A DNA stretch of 64,000 bases from Oceanobacillus arenosus. Lineage in GTDB: Bacteria; Bacillota; Bacilli; Bacillales; Amphibacillaceae. Below the pieces are notes generated by a model. It worked only from the letters and a program-made list of their open reading frames with translations. It ran no database searches and was not told the origin of the DNA. The DNA is taken from NCBI RefSeq assembly GCF_003369575.1, contig NZ_PIOC01000021.1:1-64000 (forward strand), written 5' to 3'. A program made the translations under genes and the position numbers. Shown here piece after piece: positions 9,242 through 17,582 of this stretch (positions are counted from its first letter, which is position 1; each line of letters opens with the position of its first letter).

Positions 9242-10045
9242 TTGAAGCACAGAAATAAGATAAGTATTGCAATACTAATTGCCATTATAATTTGTGGATT
9301 GGTAGAGATTAGACAGGCAAGGTCTGTGTTATCCTTAACAGATCCAATTGTATTTATCCACGGCTATAAGGGGACGGAGAACTCCTTTGGTTATATGCTC
9401 GATCGTTTTGAGAAAGAATACCAATGGGGGAATAAAGGGCTTATTTATTATGTAAGCGCGAATGGGCAGCTGCATGATTATATTGTAAATGCAGAGAAAT
9501 CTGGTCCAAACTTCATTCAGGTAGTACTAGAGAATAATCGTGCTAGCTTTACTCAAAGTACGGATTATCTTGCCACCGTTATGCATCATTTAAAGGAAAA
9601 GTATGGAATTGAAGCAGTTAATATCATTGCCCATTCCATGGGTGGAATTATTTCAATGAAATATATAATGGGATATGAGGGACCAGAGTATCCAAGCGTA
9701 GATAAGCTGGTTACAATTGGTAGTCCGTTTGATGGGATATACAGCCAGGAATATTTTCAAATAAATATTGATGAAGCCGCAACCGACTTACAGCCAAACT
9801 CACTTGCTTTAGAAATGCTTCATAATAGCGCCTTTCCTAAAGATGTGAATGTACTAAGTATTGGCAGTACAGGGGACGCCGTTGCGCTGTCGGAAAGCGT
9901 GGCGGCATTAAATAGAATTGTTCCCGCATCACAATTGCAAGAAAAAATGATTAGAGACGATGAGCTAGGCCATAGTGCATTACATGAAAGTGCAGAAGTA
10001 GATAAATTAATTCATTCATTTTTGTGGCAAGATAGGCAGCAATAA
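9242..10045 (+). CDS. Secreted/membrane-anchored alpha/beta hydrolase, DUF915 family
   Basis: Predicted serine hydrolase of the lipase-like DUF915 group. A basic N-terminus and hydrophobic stretch (ISIAILIAIIICGLVEI) form a signal peptide or anchor; the domain begins DPIVFIHGYKGTENSF, where HGY is the oxyanion region. The nucleophile elbow is AHSMGG (about residue 137), with an acid in GSTGDAV and a histidine in the DDELGHSALHES stretch. I chose TTG 9242 because GAGGGG lies just before it; the frame is open further upstream inside the previous gene. Substrate unknown. Confidence 0.8.
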   Translation: MKHRNKISIAILIAIIICGLVEIRQARSVLSLTDPIVFIHGYKGTENSFGYMLDRFEKEYQWGNKGLIYYVSANGQLHDYIVNAEKSGPNFIQVVLENNRASFTQSTDYLATVMHHLKEKYGIEAVNIIAHSMGGIISMKYIMGYEGPEYPSVDKLVTIGSPFDGIYSQEYFQINIDEAATDLQPNSLALEMLHNSAFPKDVNVLSIGSTGDAVALSESVAALNRIVPASQLQEKMIRDDELGHSALHESAEVDKLIHSFLWQDRQQ

Positions 10046-10136
10046 CTTACAATATAGAAATGTTATAGGGCATGACATAGACCTAGGTCTTCAGTCGAAT
10101 ACGCAAAAGGAATATCTTATTAAAGGAATGATAGGT

Positions 10137-11054
10137 TTGGCTAATAATCATCATATTTATGATAAATTAATAAATATTACAGCTGCTGAGCATGTGTTGG
10201 TGAATGAGCAGTTGAAAGATCACACGTATACACACCTTGGAGGAATGGCTGATTTCTATGTGACACCAGAAAGCTATGAACAAGTACAGGAAATCGTGAA
10301 GCTAGCAAATGAAGAAAAGATTGCTTTCACATTATTAGGAAATGGCTCGAATCTAATCGTAAAAGACGGTGGCATTCGCGGGATTGTCATGAATTTGCAA
10401 AAATTAAACGAGGTCAAAATAGAAGATAATCATCTGATCGCGCAAAGTGGTGCGCGGATTATTAATGCTTCAAGGGAGGCACTTCGAGCAAATCTTTCTG
10501 GCTTAGAGTTTGCCTGTGGCATCCCTGGATCTGTCGGTGGCGCCTTATTTATGAATGCAGGTGCATATGGCGGGGAAATAAAAGATGTGCTCGTAAGTAC
10601 GCTTGTGGTAAATCGTGAAGGTGATCTACTTACATTAACTGCAGAGGAGTTAGATTTAGCTTATCGTACGAGTAATATCCCAGATAAAGGATATATCGTT
10701 CTTGAAGCTAATTTTGCATTAAAGGAAGCACAATATGAAGCGATAAAAGAAGTAATGGACAATCTGACATATAAACGGGAATCAAAGCAACCACTGGAAT
10801 ATCCATCATGCGGAAGTGTCTTTAAACGCCCACCAGGTTATTTTGCTGGAAAGTTAATCCAGGATAGTGACCTTCAAGGAAAACAAATTGGCGGTGCACA
10901 AGTATCGCTTAAGCATGCAGGTTTTATTGTCAATAAGGATAATGCAACAGCAAAGGAATATATTAATTTAATACAATACGTGCAAGCAACCGTTAAGGAA
11001 AAATTTGGTGTTGAACTAGAGCGTGAAGTAAAAATTATCGGTGAAGATTTGTAG
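10137..11054 (+). CDS. murB: UDP-N-acetylenolpyruvoylglucosamine reductase MurB
   Basis: FAD enzyme that reduces UDP-GlcNAc-enolpyruvate to UDP-MurNAc in peptidoglycan synthesis. FAD-binding motifs FTLLGNGSNLIVKDGGIRG (about residue 67) and LEFACGIPGSVGGALFMNAGAYGGEI, the YRTSNIP tyrosine-arginine segment, and the proton-donor region PSCGSVFKRP (type II MurB) with a C-terminal glutamate in VELEREVKIIG are visible. AAAGGA at 10122-10127 abuts an ATG at 10128 but is 9 bases from TTG 10137, so I prefer TTG; ATG 10128 would add three residues. Followed by a clear terminator. Confidence 0.93.
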   Translation: MANNHHIYDKLINITAAEHVLVNEQLKDHTYTHLGGMADFYVTPESYEQVQEIVKLANEEKIAFTLLGNGSNLIVKDGGIRGIVMNLQKLNEVKIEDNHLIAQSGARIINASREALRANLSGLEFACGIPGSVGGALFMNAGAYGGEIKDVLVSTLVVNREGDLLTLTAEELDLAYRTSNIPDKGYIVLEANFALKEAQYEAIKEVMDNLTYKRESKQPLEYPSCGSVFKRPPGYFAGKLIQDSDLQGKQIGGAQVSLKHAGFIVNKDNATAKEYINLIQYVQATVKEKFGVELEREVKIIGEDL

Positions 11055-11070
11055 CAAGATACTTTCCGTG

Positions 11071-11108
11071 AAAACTGTAATCATCAAAAGGTGGTTACAG
11101 TTTTTTTC
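11071..11108 (+). terminator. Rho-independent terminator after murB
   Basis: A 10-bp stem AAAACTGTAA / TTACAGTTTT with a 14-base loop, followed by a run of T, starts 17 bases after the murB stop codon. Confidence 0.85.
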
Positions 11109-11140
11109 TAGGTTTATTTCGTATGGGTTGTCGCGCTTTT

Positions 11141-11445
11141 TATAAACTGCGGACTAATTTAGTGCTTAAGGCTCTCAGGCTAGTCGCTCCAGAAATACAC
11201 TACGCTTTTCGCGGGGAGCTGGTGAGCCTACTCACGCTATCGCGCTTCGCAGTCTCACCTAGGCTCTTCTTCCCGCAGAAGTCTCCGTGTATTTCTTCCG
11301 CTGGGGTTATAAAAAATCACATTTAAAAGAGTGACTTACCACTGACAGTTGACGTTGATTGAAGTGAAAGAATAGAAACTCACGTGTGAACAGCAACTAC
11401 TGTCTGGATCTGAAATTAAAATTTTCACTAGTTCGCATTTTATAT
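11141..11445 (+). repeat. MITE-like structured element, copy 1
   Basis: About 305 bases bounded by inverted ends (TATAAACTGCGGACTA at left; the complement of GATATAAAATGCGAACTAGT at right). The GC-rich core 11192-11295 folds into a long hairpin: GAAATACAC/GTGTATTTC, GCGGGGAGC with GCTC and CCCGC, GGTGAG/CTCACC, and an apical stem with one or two mismatches in this copy. The same element is at 21031, 37702 (inverted) and 51738. An open frame of about 65 codons through it follows no coding constraint. The rest of the gap to 11620 holds only a cre-like site. Confidence 0.85.
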
Positions 11446-11549
11446 CAACTATTCATCATCCACAACGTTAAAAACAATATTTTTGATAAATGCCCTCTAC
11501 TATAAAAATGAATGGTTAAAAAGCGGGGCGAATTTGCTAGTGGAATTAT

Positions 11550-11563
11550 TGAAAACGTTCTCG
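11550..11563 (+). promoter_or_regulatory. Possible cre (CcpA) site
   Basis: TGAAAACGTTCTCG matches the catabolite-responsive consensus TGWNANCGNTNWCA except for the last base. It lies about 55 bases before the start of the small ytzI-like gene and its downstream oxidoreductase. A single match in AT-rich DNA can be chance; no clear promoter was recognised beside it. Confidence 0.35.
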
Positions 11564-11619
11564 AAGTAAGTTAAGCTAATTAATAGTATGAACAGTAAAT
11601 ATGAAGGGAGAAATAGGGA

Positions 11620-11784
11620 TTGAGTGCTTATATTATTGCGGGGATTGTTTCGTTAGCATTTGTAGCGATGGTTTTCTACCTTTCTATGAAACAAATATCG
11701 AAAGGGTATAGCTATAAACACTCCATTGATCCACTTCCAGATAATGAAAACGAAAACAGTACAGAAATGAGAGAGATAGAGTGA
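11620..11784 (+). CDS. Small single-span membrane protein, YtzI-like
   Basis: A 54-residue product read from TTG 11620, eight bases after AAGGGAG. It has one hydrophobic segment (IIAGIVSLAFVAMVFYLSM), then a polar tail with QISKGYSYKHSIDPLP and an acidic C-terminus. The SKGYSxKHxxDP pattern resembles the small YtzI proteins of Bacillales, as I recall them; that identification is tentative. Its stop overlaps the GTG start of the next gene (GTGA), so the two are translationally coupled. Function unknown. Confidence 0.65.
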   Translation: MSAYIIAGIVSLAFVAMVFYLSMKQISKGYSYKHSIDPLPDNENENSTEMREIE

Positions 11785-12761
11785 AATTCTCAACGATTGG
11801 AACAAGCTGGATAACGGAGGCATTTATTAACGCAACCACTCATTTTAAGGAAGTGGAACTTGCTTCTGTCTACTCCCGAACAGAGGAAATGGCGCGAAGT
11901 TTTGCAACAAAGCATGGTGCGAAAGAGTGGTTTACAAATATAGAAGAGATGCTGCAAACGGAAATTGATTTTGTTTATATTGCTTCACCAAATTCAATGC
12001 ACTATGAACATATTCTCACATGTATTGACCACCATAAGCATGTTTTTTGTGAGAAACCTTTGGTATTAAATGAACAGCAATGGCAAGTAATTCATGAACG
12101 TGCAAAGCAAAGTGATATTTATGTTTTTGAAGGGTATCGGCATTTATTCTCACCCAATTATAAACTATTGAAAAAGTCACTTCTAGAGGTCGGACAGGTT
12201 CGTAGTGTGATGTTCCAATATATTCAATATTCATCAAAATACGATGCATTTAAAAATGGGAACATAGCAAATGTGTTCATGAAGGAGTTTGCAGGTGGAG
12301 CTCTTATGGATTTAGGGGTATATCCGTTAAGTATGGCAATTGATTTATTTGGTGAGCCGAATGATACGACCTATTTTCCCGTACTTCTTGAGAATGGTAT
12401 TGATGGAAGTGGAACCCTTGTCTTAACCTATGATGCCTTTAATGTGACAATTCTCTGTTCAAAGATTGCTCAGGCAAATATGCCATCGGAAATCCAAGGA
12501 GAAGATGGAACGATTACAGTTGATCACATTGCTCCGATTCGACAACTAGCAGTCTATAATCGCAAGACAAAAGAGAATGTAAATGTTGCTGAAGAACAAT
12601 TGGATTTAGATATGGTATATGAAGTTGAAGTGTTTCTCGAAATGATGAATGAAGGAAACATTGCAGATCATGAGCGATGGCTGGAAAGAAGCAGACAAGT
12701 TGCTAAAAGTCTAGAAATCGCTAGGAAAAAACAAGGAAGTTTACTGTTTCCTGGTGAATAA
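11781..12761 (+). CDS. Gfo/Idh/MocA family NAD(P)-dependent oxidoreductase
   Basis: Probable sugar or polyol dehydrogenase. The N-terminal Rossmann start FSTIGTSWITEAFI replaces the usual GxGxxG with a looser GTSW loop; the family hallmark CEKPLVLNEQQ (about residue 90, catalytic-type lysine in EKP) and the C-terminal-domain motif MDLGVYPLSMAI (about 178) are clear. 326 aa is typical. Start GTG 11781 overlaps the stop of the upstream small gene. A cre-like site upstream would fit a carbohydrate role, but substrate cannot be told. Ends on a shared terminator. Confidence 0.85.
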   Translation: MKFSTIGTSWITEAFINATTHFKEVELASVYSRTEEMARSFATKHGAKEWFTNIEEMLQTEIDFVYIASPNSMHYEHILTCIDHHKHVFCEKPLVLNEQQWQVIHERAKQSDIYVFEGYRHLFSPNYKLLKKSLLEVGQVRSVMFQYIQYSSKYDAFKNGNIANVFMKEFAGGALMDLGVYPLSMAIDLFGEPNDTTYFPVLLENGIDGSGTLVLTYDAFNVTILCSKIAQANMPSEIQGEDGTITVDHIAPIRQLAVYNRKTKENVNVAEEQLDLDMVYEVEVFLEMMNEGNIADHERWLERSRQVAKSLEIARKKQGSLLFPGE

Positions 12762-12793
12762 AAGAGATCGCACCGTTTAGTGCGATCTCTTTG
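12761..12793. terminator. Bidirectional terminator between convergent genes
   Basis: Stem AAAGAGATCGCAC / GTGCGATCTCTTT with a short loop (CGTTTA), between the plus-strand oxidoreductase and the minus-strand dioxygenase, overlapping the 3' codons of the latter. It can serve both directions. Confidence 0.85.
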
Positions 12794-13754
12794 TATATAA
12801 CGGGTTTATTTTTGCTTCAATCTTTCCTCGCTGGTTTTCCAAATAGGGTGGGAGTGCCAATGTTTCACCTAAATGTTCAATATCTTCATCCACTGCAAAG
12901 CCTGGACCATCTGTCGCAAGTTCAAATAAAATACCATTTGCATCTCTAAAATAAACAGATTTGAAATAAAAACGTTCCACTAATCCTGAATTCGGAAGCT
13001 GGATTTCTTCGAGACGGTTTTTCCATTTAATTAGTTCATCATTATTGTCTACACGTAATGCCACGTGATGGACACTCCCTCTTCCTGGACGTTCCTGTGG
13101 GAGATCATCACGTACTTCTAAATGTATTTCTGCACCTGTTCCACCTTCACCAGTTGCGAACACGAGAATATCGGCTTGTCCTGAAACTGAATTTGGATAG
13201 CTGCCAATTTGATTAAATGTAAGGAGTTCAGTTAAGATTCGGATCGTTGCATCAGGCTTTCTAACCGTTAGTTTCGTTGGACCAAGGCCGATAATTCCTT
13301 TGTTAACTGGCACACTGCTATGCGCCCAAACTTTACCACCAGAGACACCTTGATTGGTTTCATCTGAAACTAATGTTATCCGTTGTCCTTCAGGGTCACG
13401 GAGGTTAAGGATATTACGCTCTCCTTGCTTCAAAATCCCATCATGGTCAACATTGAATTCTGTTAATCTATCTTGCCAGTATTCTAATGCAGCATCTGTT
13501 GGAACACGGAGGGACGTCCCAGAGATACTACCTGTTCCTGGGTATGTTTGTCCGGCATTTGGAATTTCAAAAAAGGTAAAATCGGTTCCAGGATTACCAG
13601 CTTCATCCGCATAGAACAGATGATACATTGACGTATCATCCTGATTGACTGTTTTCTTTACGAGTCGCATTCCGAGCACTTCTGTATAAAAATGTAAGTT
13701 CTGCTTAGCATTTGCTGTAATTGCAGATACGTGATGGATCCCCTTTATTTCCAT
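12777..13754 (-). CDS. Ring-cleaving dioxygenase, VOC/glyoxalase superfamily (MhqO-like)
   Basis: Two-repeat vicinal-oxygen-chelate protein of the MhqO/MhqA/LinE type, likely extradiol cleavage of hydroquinones or related aromatics in the cytosol. N-terminal repeat MEIKGIHHVSAITANAKQNLHFYTEVLG supplies the first metal histidine (H7/H8); the second repeat has GSVHHVALRV (about residue 222), and FELATDGPGF supplies the glutamate ligand near 275. 325 aa fits. In Bacillus subtilis such genes are controlled by MhqR in response to quinones; no MhqR box was recognised here. The ribosome site AGGAGG is 6-7 bases before ATG. Confidence 0.85.
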   Translation of the reverse strand: MEIKGIHHVSAITANAKQNLHFYTEVLGMRLVKKTVNQDDTSMYHLFYADEAGNPGTDFTFFEIPNAGQTYPGTGSISGTSLRVPTDAALEYWQDRLTEFNVDHDGILKQGERNILNLRDPEGQRITLVSDETNQGVSGGKVWAHSSVPVNKGIIGLGPTKLTVRKPDATIRILTELLTFNQIGSYPNSVSGQADILVFATGEGGTGAEIHLEVRDDLPQERPGRGSVHHVALRVDNNDELIKWKNRLEEIQLPNSGLVERFYFKSVYFRDANGILFELATDGPGFAVDEDIEHLGETLALPPYLENQRGKIEAKINPLYTKRSH

Positions 13755-13802
13755 TGTATTCCTCCTAAATTAGCGTTAATTTCTAATATTCTGACAGTAA
13801 TA

Positions 13803-14384
13803 TCATTCCACAGTTTTCATTTCTTCGGTAGCTGGTCGCACTCCTTCTTGGAGCTGGCGAATGCTGAGTCCAAAGGTCATTTGCAGATGTGGATAATCCT
13901 TAAATCCTGACCAATCTCCACCCCATTCGAAGCCTAAGTTTTTCGCAAGCTCAGCAACTTCAAACCAATCGGATTTCCCATTAACATTTCCATCATAGGT
14001 GGTGTCCCAAATATAATCGCCAGCATCGTTTATTAATGCATAGTCAATTGCAAGTCCGTAATTATGATATGTTTCCCCAGCCCTTGCATTCGTTACGATG
14101 TTCCCTTCTATCGATCTACCTTTTTCATATAGAGCATTCTGTTGTTCAAAAGAGCGGAACTCATCGGTAATGACAAGGTGAATGTTCAAAACTAAGGCTT
14201 GTTGGATCAAGGTATTTTTCTTTTCATCAACAAGTGGGTGTAATTCTCTTGGGATTGGCGCATCTTTGCCTAAATATAAATAATCGTCATCTCTGGAAAA
14301 ATTATAAAAGAAGCCAATGACAACAAGAAAAAGGATGATGAGACCCCAGGTTATGATCAAGCTGTTGAATTTTTTCACGTACAA
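13803..14384 (-). CDS. Membrane-anchored M15 peptidase, CwlK/VanY-like
   Basis: Predicted peptidoglycan L,D- or D,D-peptidase. A membrane anchor (ITWGLIILFLVVIGFFYNF) is followed by the zinc peptidase domain: TDEFRSFEQQNALYEKGR, TYHNYGLAIDYALI (first two zinc ligands, H and D), ELAKNLGFEWGGDW with the catalytic glutamate, and DYPHLQM (third ligand). 193 aa is close to CwlK, a cell-wall L-alanyl-D-glutamate endopeptidase; VanY-type carboxypeptidase is the alternative. Not in an obvious operon. Confidence 0.83.
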   Translation of the reverse strand: MYVKKFNSLIITWGLIILFLVVIGFFYNFSRDDDYLYLGKDAPIPRELHPLVDEKKNTLIQQALVLNIHLVITDEFRSFEQQNALYEKGRSIEGNIVTNARAGETYHNYGLAIDYALINDAGDYIWDTTYDGNVNGKSDWFEVAELAKNLGFEWGGDWSGFKDYPHLQMTFGLSIRQLQEGVRPATEEMKTVE

Positions 14385-14905
14385 AAAATCCCTTTCATGT
14401 TTAGCTATACCTCTATTGTATCAGATTTCGAGCTACATAGCTTATCTGACTTTATGTCAATGAATTAGATTTTTTATATAATCCTCTTGCTATATGAAGC
14501 GTTTGCAATTAAACTGGATTAATAGTTTGTTTAGTAGACAAACTAATTAATTAATCCAAGGTAATCTTTTGGAGAAATTTGATTTGATTGATTAACATTT
14601 ACTAGAAAGAATACTCATATTTCTGTCGAGCTAAAATACAATAGAAAGGGCAAAGTTAAAACAGCGTCTACTTTTAGCGGCCAAGGAAAAATGCTCACAT
14701 TGCAATAATGCAACTAAGACTGTCACTTAAGGTCTGTGTAAACGAATATTCTAAGAAAATCTGCATTTTTTTATGATTATTGATGGTAGAATGTGGAGTA
14801 GTGAATCATATTCAGAAAATCAAATAAAGGGCACCATCTAAATATTACAGACGAAACACATAAGAAAATAATACATAACTAATAATGAAAAAGGAGATTT
14901 AACAA
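14385..14905. other. 521-base gap holding a short repeat and the ABC importer leader
   Basis: No plausible gene on either strand. Positions 14690-14765 belong to interspersed repeat C (see 38572 and 54495). The 85 bases before 14906 are the leader of the importer operon with a good AAAGGAG ribosome site. I did not find a convincing -35/-10 pair or a recognisable metal-regulator box. Confidence 0.5.
14690..14765 (+). repeat. Interspersed repeat C, copy 1
   Basis: Shares the degenerate pattern GCAAC-(N)-AAG-CTGTCACTTAA-GG...TTCTAA with 38572-38647 and 54495-54552. Diverged from both, so this is a weak family member with undefined ends. Confidence 0.45.
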
Positions 14906-16507
14906 ATGAAACGAAATGTAGTATTCATTACATTGACCTTGGTTCTTGCTATCCTATTATTAAGTGCTTGTTCATCGGCAAGTGAAGAGGGAAATCAAGA
15001 TTCAGAGCAGAAAAAGGACGAATTAATCCTAGCAATTGGCGGGGAACCAGAGGATGGATTTGATCCAACAACAGGATGGGGACGCTACGGTTCACCACTG
15101 TTTCAAAGTACATTACTAAAATATGATAAAAATTTTAATATCAAAAATGATTTAGCAACAGATTATGATATAAGTAAAGACGGAAAAACATGGACAGTAA
15201 ATCTTCGTGATGATGTAAAATTCTCAGACGGAGAAGCACTTACTGCAGATGATGTAGTGTTCACATTTGAAACGGCAAAATCGAGTGGATCGGTAATTGA
15301 CCTAAGTAATTTAGAGAAGGTCGAAAGCGTAAATGATCATTCCGTACAATTTACATTGGTTGAACCTGCATCTACATTTATCTATTTACTTGTATCAACT
15401 GGAATTGTACCTGAGCATGCATATAATGATACATATAATGAAAATCCAATTGGCTCTGGGCCATTTACGCTCGTACAATGGGATAAAGGACAACAAATTA
15501 TTGTTGAAGAAAATCCATATTATTATGGGGAAAGGCCATTCTTTAAGAAGCTGACCTTCTTATTCTTGGCTGAAGATGCTGCCTTTGCTGCTGCTAAAGC
15601 AGGAGAAGTGGATGTTGTATCTGTACCGCCAACCTTCGCAAAAGAAGCGGTTGCTGGAATGGAGCTAGTTAAATTAGATACCGTTGATAATCGTGGTGTT
15701 ATGTTCCCATATGTCCCTGCAGGTGAAGTGACAGATACGGGTGCACCGATTGGTAATGACGTGACGGCAGATATAGCAATCCGTAAAGCGATAAACATTG
15801 GTGTTGATCGTCAGGCGTTTGTTGACGGAGTAATCGAAGGATTCGGCACACCAGCATACTCTGTTGCTGACAATATGCCATGGTGGAATTTGGATACAGT
15901 AATAGAAGACAATGATGTGGAACAGGCGAAGCAAATATTAGATGAAGCCGGATGGATAGAAAATGAAAATGGAATACGAGAGAAAGACGGATTAACTGCT
16001 GCATTCACCCTATTATATCCAGCAGGTGATCAAATCCGCCAGTCCTTATCTATTCTCTTTGCTGATATGATGAAACCGCTTGGGATTGATGTTAGTACTG
16101 AAGGGAAAAGTTGGAATGAATTGGAAAATCTAATGTACTCTAATCCAGTGATGATGGGTTGGGGAAGTCATGATCCAATCGAAATGTTTAATTTATATAG
16201 TAGTGGAACAAGAGGAGTTGGCTATTATAATGCCAATTATTATGCAAATGATGTAGTCGATGAATATATGAGCCAAGCATTACACGCGAAAACAGAAGAA
16301 GAGGCAAATAGCTACTGGCAAAAAGCGCAATGGGATGGGGAAACGGGCTTCTCGGAACAAGGTGATGCACCATGGGCATGGCTCGTAAATATCCAACATT
16401 TATATTTTGTAAATGAAGACTTAGAAATTGGCGAACAGAAGATCCAACCGCATGGACATGGCTGGCCGGTTACTGACTTTATTGAACAGTGGCATTGGAA
16501 AGAGTAA
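14906..16507 (+). CDS. Nickel/peptide-type ABC transporter, substrate-binding lipoprotein
   Basis: Family 5 extracellular solute-binding protein. Lipobox LLLSACSS places the lipidated cysteine near residue 22. The domain shows GGEPEDGFDPTTGWGRYGSPLFQS (split here: GGEPEDGFDPTTGW, then GRYGSPLFQS), GKTWTVNLRDDVKFSDGE and NPIGSGPFTLVQW, all typical of the Nik/Opp/Dpp group. 533 aa is normal. It heads an operon with two permeases and a fused double ATPase. The GWGRYGSPLFQS form recalls the staphylococcal NikA/CntA-type metal or metallophore binders more than oligopeptide binders; ligand is therefore nickel, a metallophore or a peptide, not settled. Confidence 0.85.
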   Translation: MKRNVVFITLTLVLAILLLSACSSASEEGNQDSEQKKDELILAIGGEPEDGFDPTTGWGRYGSPLFQSTLLKYDKNFNIKNDLATDYDISKDGKTWTVNLRDDVKFSDGEALTADDVVFTFETAKSSGSVIDLSNLEKVESVNDHSVQFTLVEPASTFIYLLVSTGIVPEHAYNDTYNENPIGSGPFTLVQWDKGQQIIVEENPYYYGERPFFKKLTFLFLAEDAAFAAAKAGEVDVVSVPPTFAKEAVAGMELVKLDTVDNRGVMFPYVPAGEVTDTGAPIGNDVTADIAIRKAINIGVDRQAFVDGVIEGFGTPAYSVADNMPWWNLDTVIEDNDVEQAKQILDEAGWIENENGIREKDGLTAAFTLLYPAGDQIRQSLSILFADMMKPLGIDVSTEGKSWNELENLMYSNPVMMGWGSHDPIEMFNLYSSGTRGVGYYNANYYANDVVDEYMSQALHAKTEEEANSYWQKAQWDGETGFSEQGDAPWAWLVNIQHLYFVNEDLEIGEQKIQPHGHGWPVTDFIEQWHWKE

Positions 16508-16592
16508 TCGAATAAGATGAAGTCTTATATAATGGAGGAAACAATTTTCCTCCATTAAAATTGGAATTTAGCTGTGAGAAAGGGGAGAAAAA

Positions 16593-17582
16593 TTGCGCTA
16601 TCAACAAATTGCATTATACATTCTAAAAAAAATAGGTAAATTAATAACATTAATAGTCGCTGTTAGCATTCTATCCTTTACGCTTATTAGCCTCTCCCCG
16701 ATTGATCCTGTGCAGTCCTATATAGGGGCAGATATGACAAGGGTAGGTCCGGAGCAGCGTGAGAATATCGCGGAATATTGGGGATTAAATGAGTCGAAAG
16801 TACAGCAGTTTTTGAATTGGGGAAGTCATTTGTTACAGGGCGATTTAGGTACTTCCTTATTATACCGCAGCCCAGTTGCTACTATTATAGCCGAGAGATT
16901 CCTCGCTTCATTAGCATTAATGGGATTGGCCTGGGTGTTCTCGGGCCTTTTTGGCTTTTTACTTGGAAGTATTGCTGGGATGAAGGAGGGAACATGGATT
17001 GATCGAATCATCAAAGGCTATTGCTATACCCTTGCATCGACGCCAGCGTTTTGGTTAGGACTATTGCTAGTGATGATTTTCTCTGTAAGCTTAGGCTGGT
17101 TCCCAGTTGGACTAGGAACACCAGCAGGCGTATTAGCAGGTGATGTTTCTTTATTTGAGCGTTTGCGACATTTATTCTTACCTGCATTAACTTTAAGTAT
17201 CGTAAGTGTGGCAAATGTTGCGTTACATACGAGGCAAAAGCTAATTGAGGTCCTTGAAAGCGATTATGTTCTCTATGCTAATGCCAAAGGGGAGCACGGC
17301 TTTACATTATTTAGGCGTCATGGTGTCCGGAATATTGCATTGCCTGCAATCTCTCTACACTTTGCTTCATTCGGCGAACTCTTTGGTGGAGCAGTATTAG
17401 CCGAGCAGGTTTTTTCATATCCTGGCCTAGGTCAAGCAGTAGTACAAGCTGGATTAGGTGGAGATATTCCGCTGTTATTAGGAATTGTTTTATTCATGAC
17501 GATTTTCGTATTTCTCGGGAATTTAATCGCGGATACCCTTTATAAAGTGATTGATCCACGCATTAGAAAGGGGGATTTCTAA
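16593..17582 (+). CDS. ABC transporter permease, NikB/OppB type
   Basis: First membrane subunit of the importer. An N-terminal span (ITLIVAVSILSFTLISLSP) precedes the periplasmic-side loop and five further helices. The coupling EAA motif region reads VLYANAKGEHGFTLFRRHGVRN, with GLGQAVVQAG following, typical of OppB/NikB. 329 aa is normal. Starts at TTG 16593 after AAAGGGGAG; the next permease begins at the overlapping stop (TAATG), showing coupling. Confidence 0.88.
   Translation: MRYQQIALYILKKIGKLITLIVAVSILSFTLISLSPIDPVQSYIGADMTRVGPEQRENIAEYWGLNESKVQQFLNWGSHLLQGDLGTSLLYRSPVATIIAERFLASLALMGLAWVFSGLFGFLLGSIAGMKEGTWIDRIIKGYCYTLASTPAFWLGLLLVMIFSVSLGWFPVGLGTPAGVLAGDVSLFERLRHLFLPALTLSIVSVANVALHTRQKLIEVLESDYVLYANAKGEHGFTLFRRHGVRNIALPAISLHFASFGELFGGAVLAEQVFSYPGLGQAVVQAGLGGDIPLLLGIVLFMTIFVFLGNLIADTLYKVIDPRIRKGDF

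Noticed and set aside
11123-11326. An open frame of about 65 codons through the structured element, repeated in similar form at 21052-21252 and 51735-52058
   Set aside because: Differences between copies fall in paired hairpin positions rather than in codon third positions, there is no ribosome site, and the frame is broken in the inverted copy at 37.7 kb. It is a by-product of the repeat.
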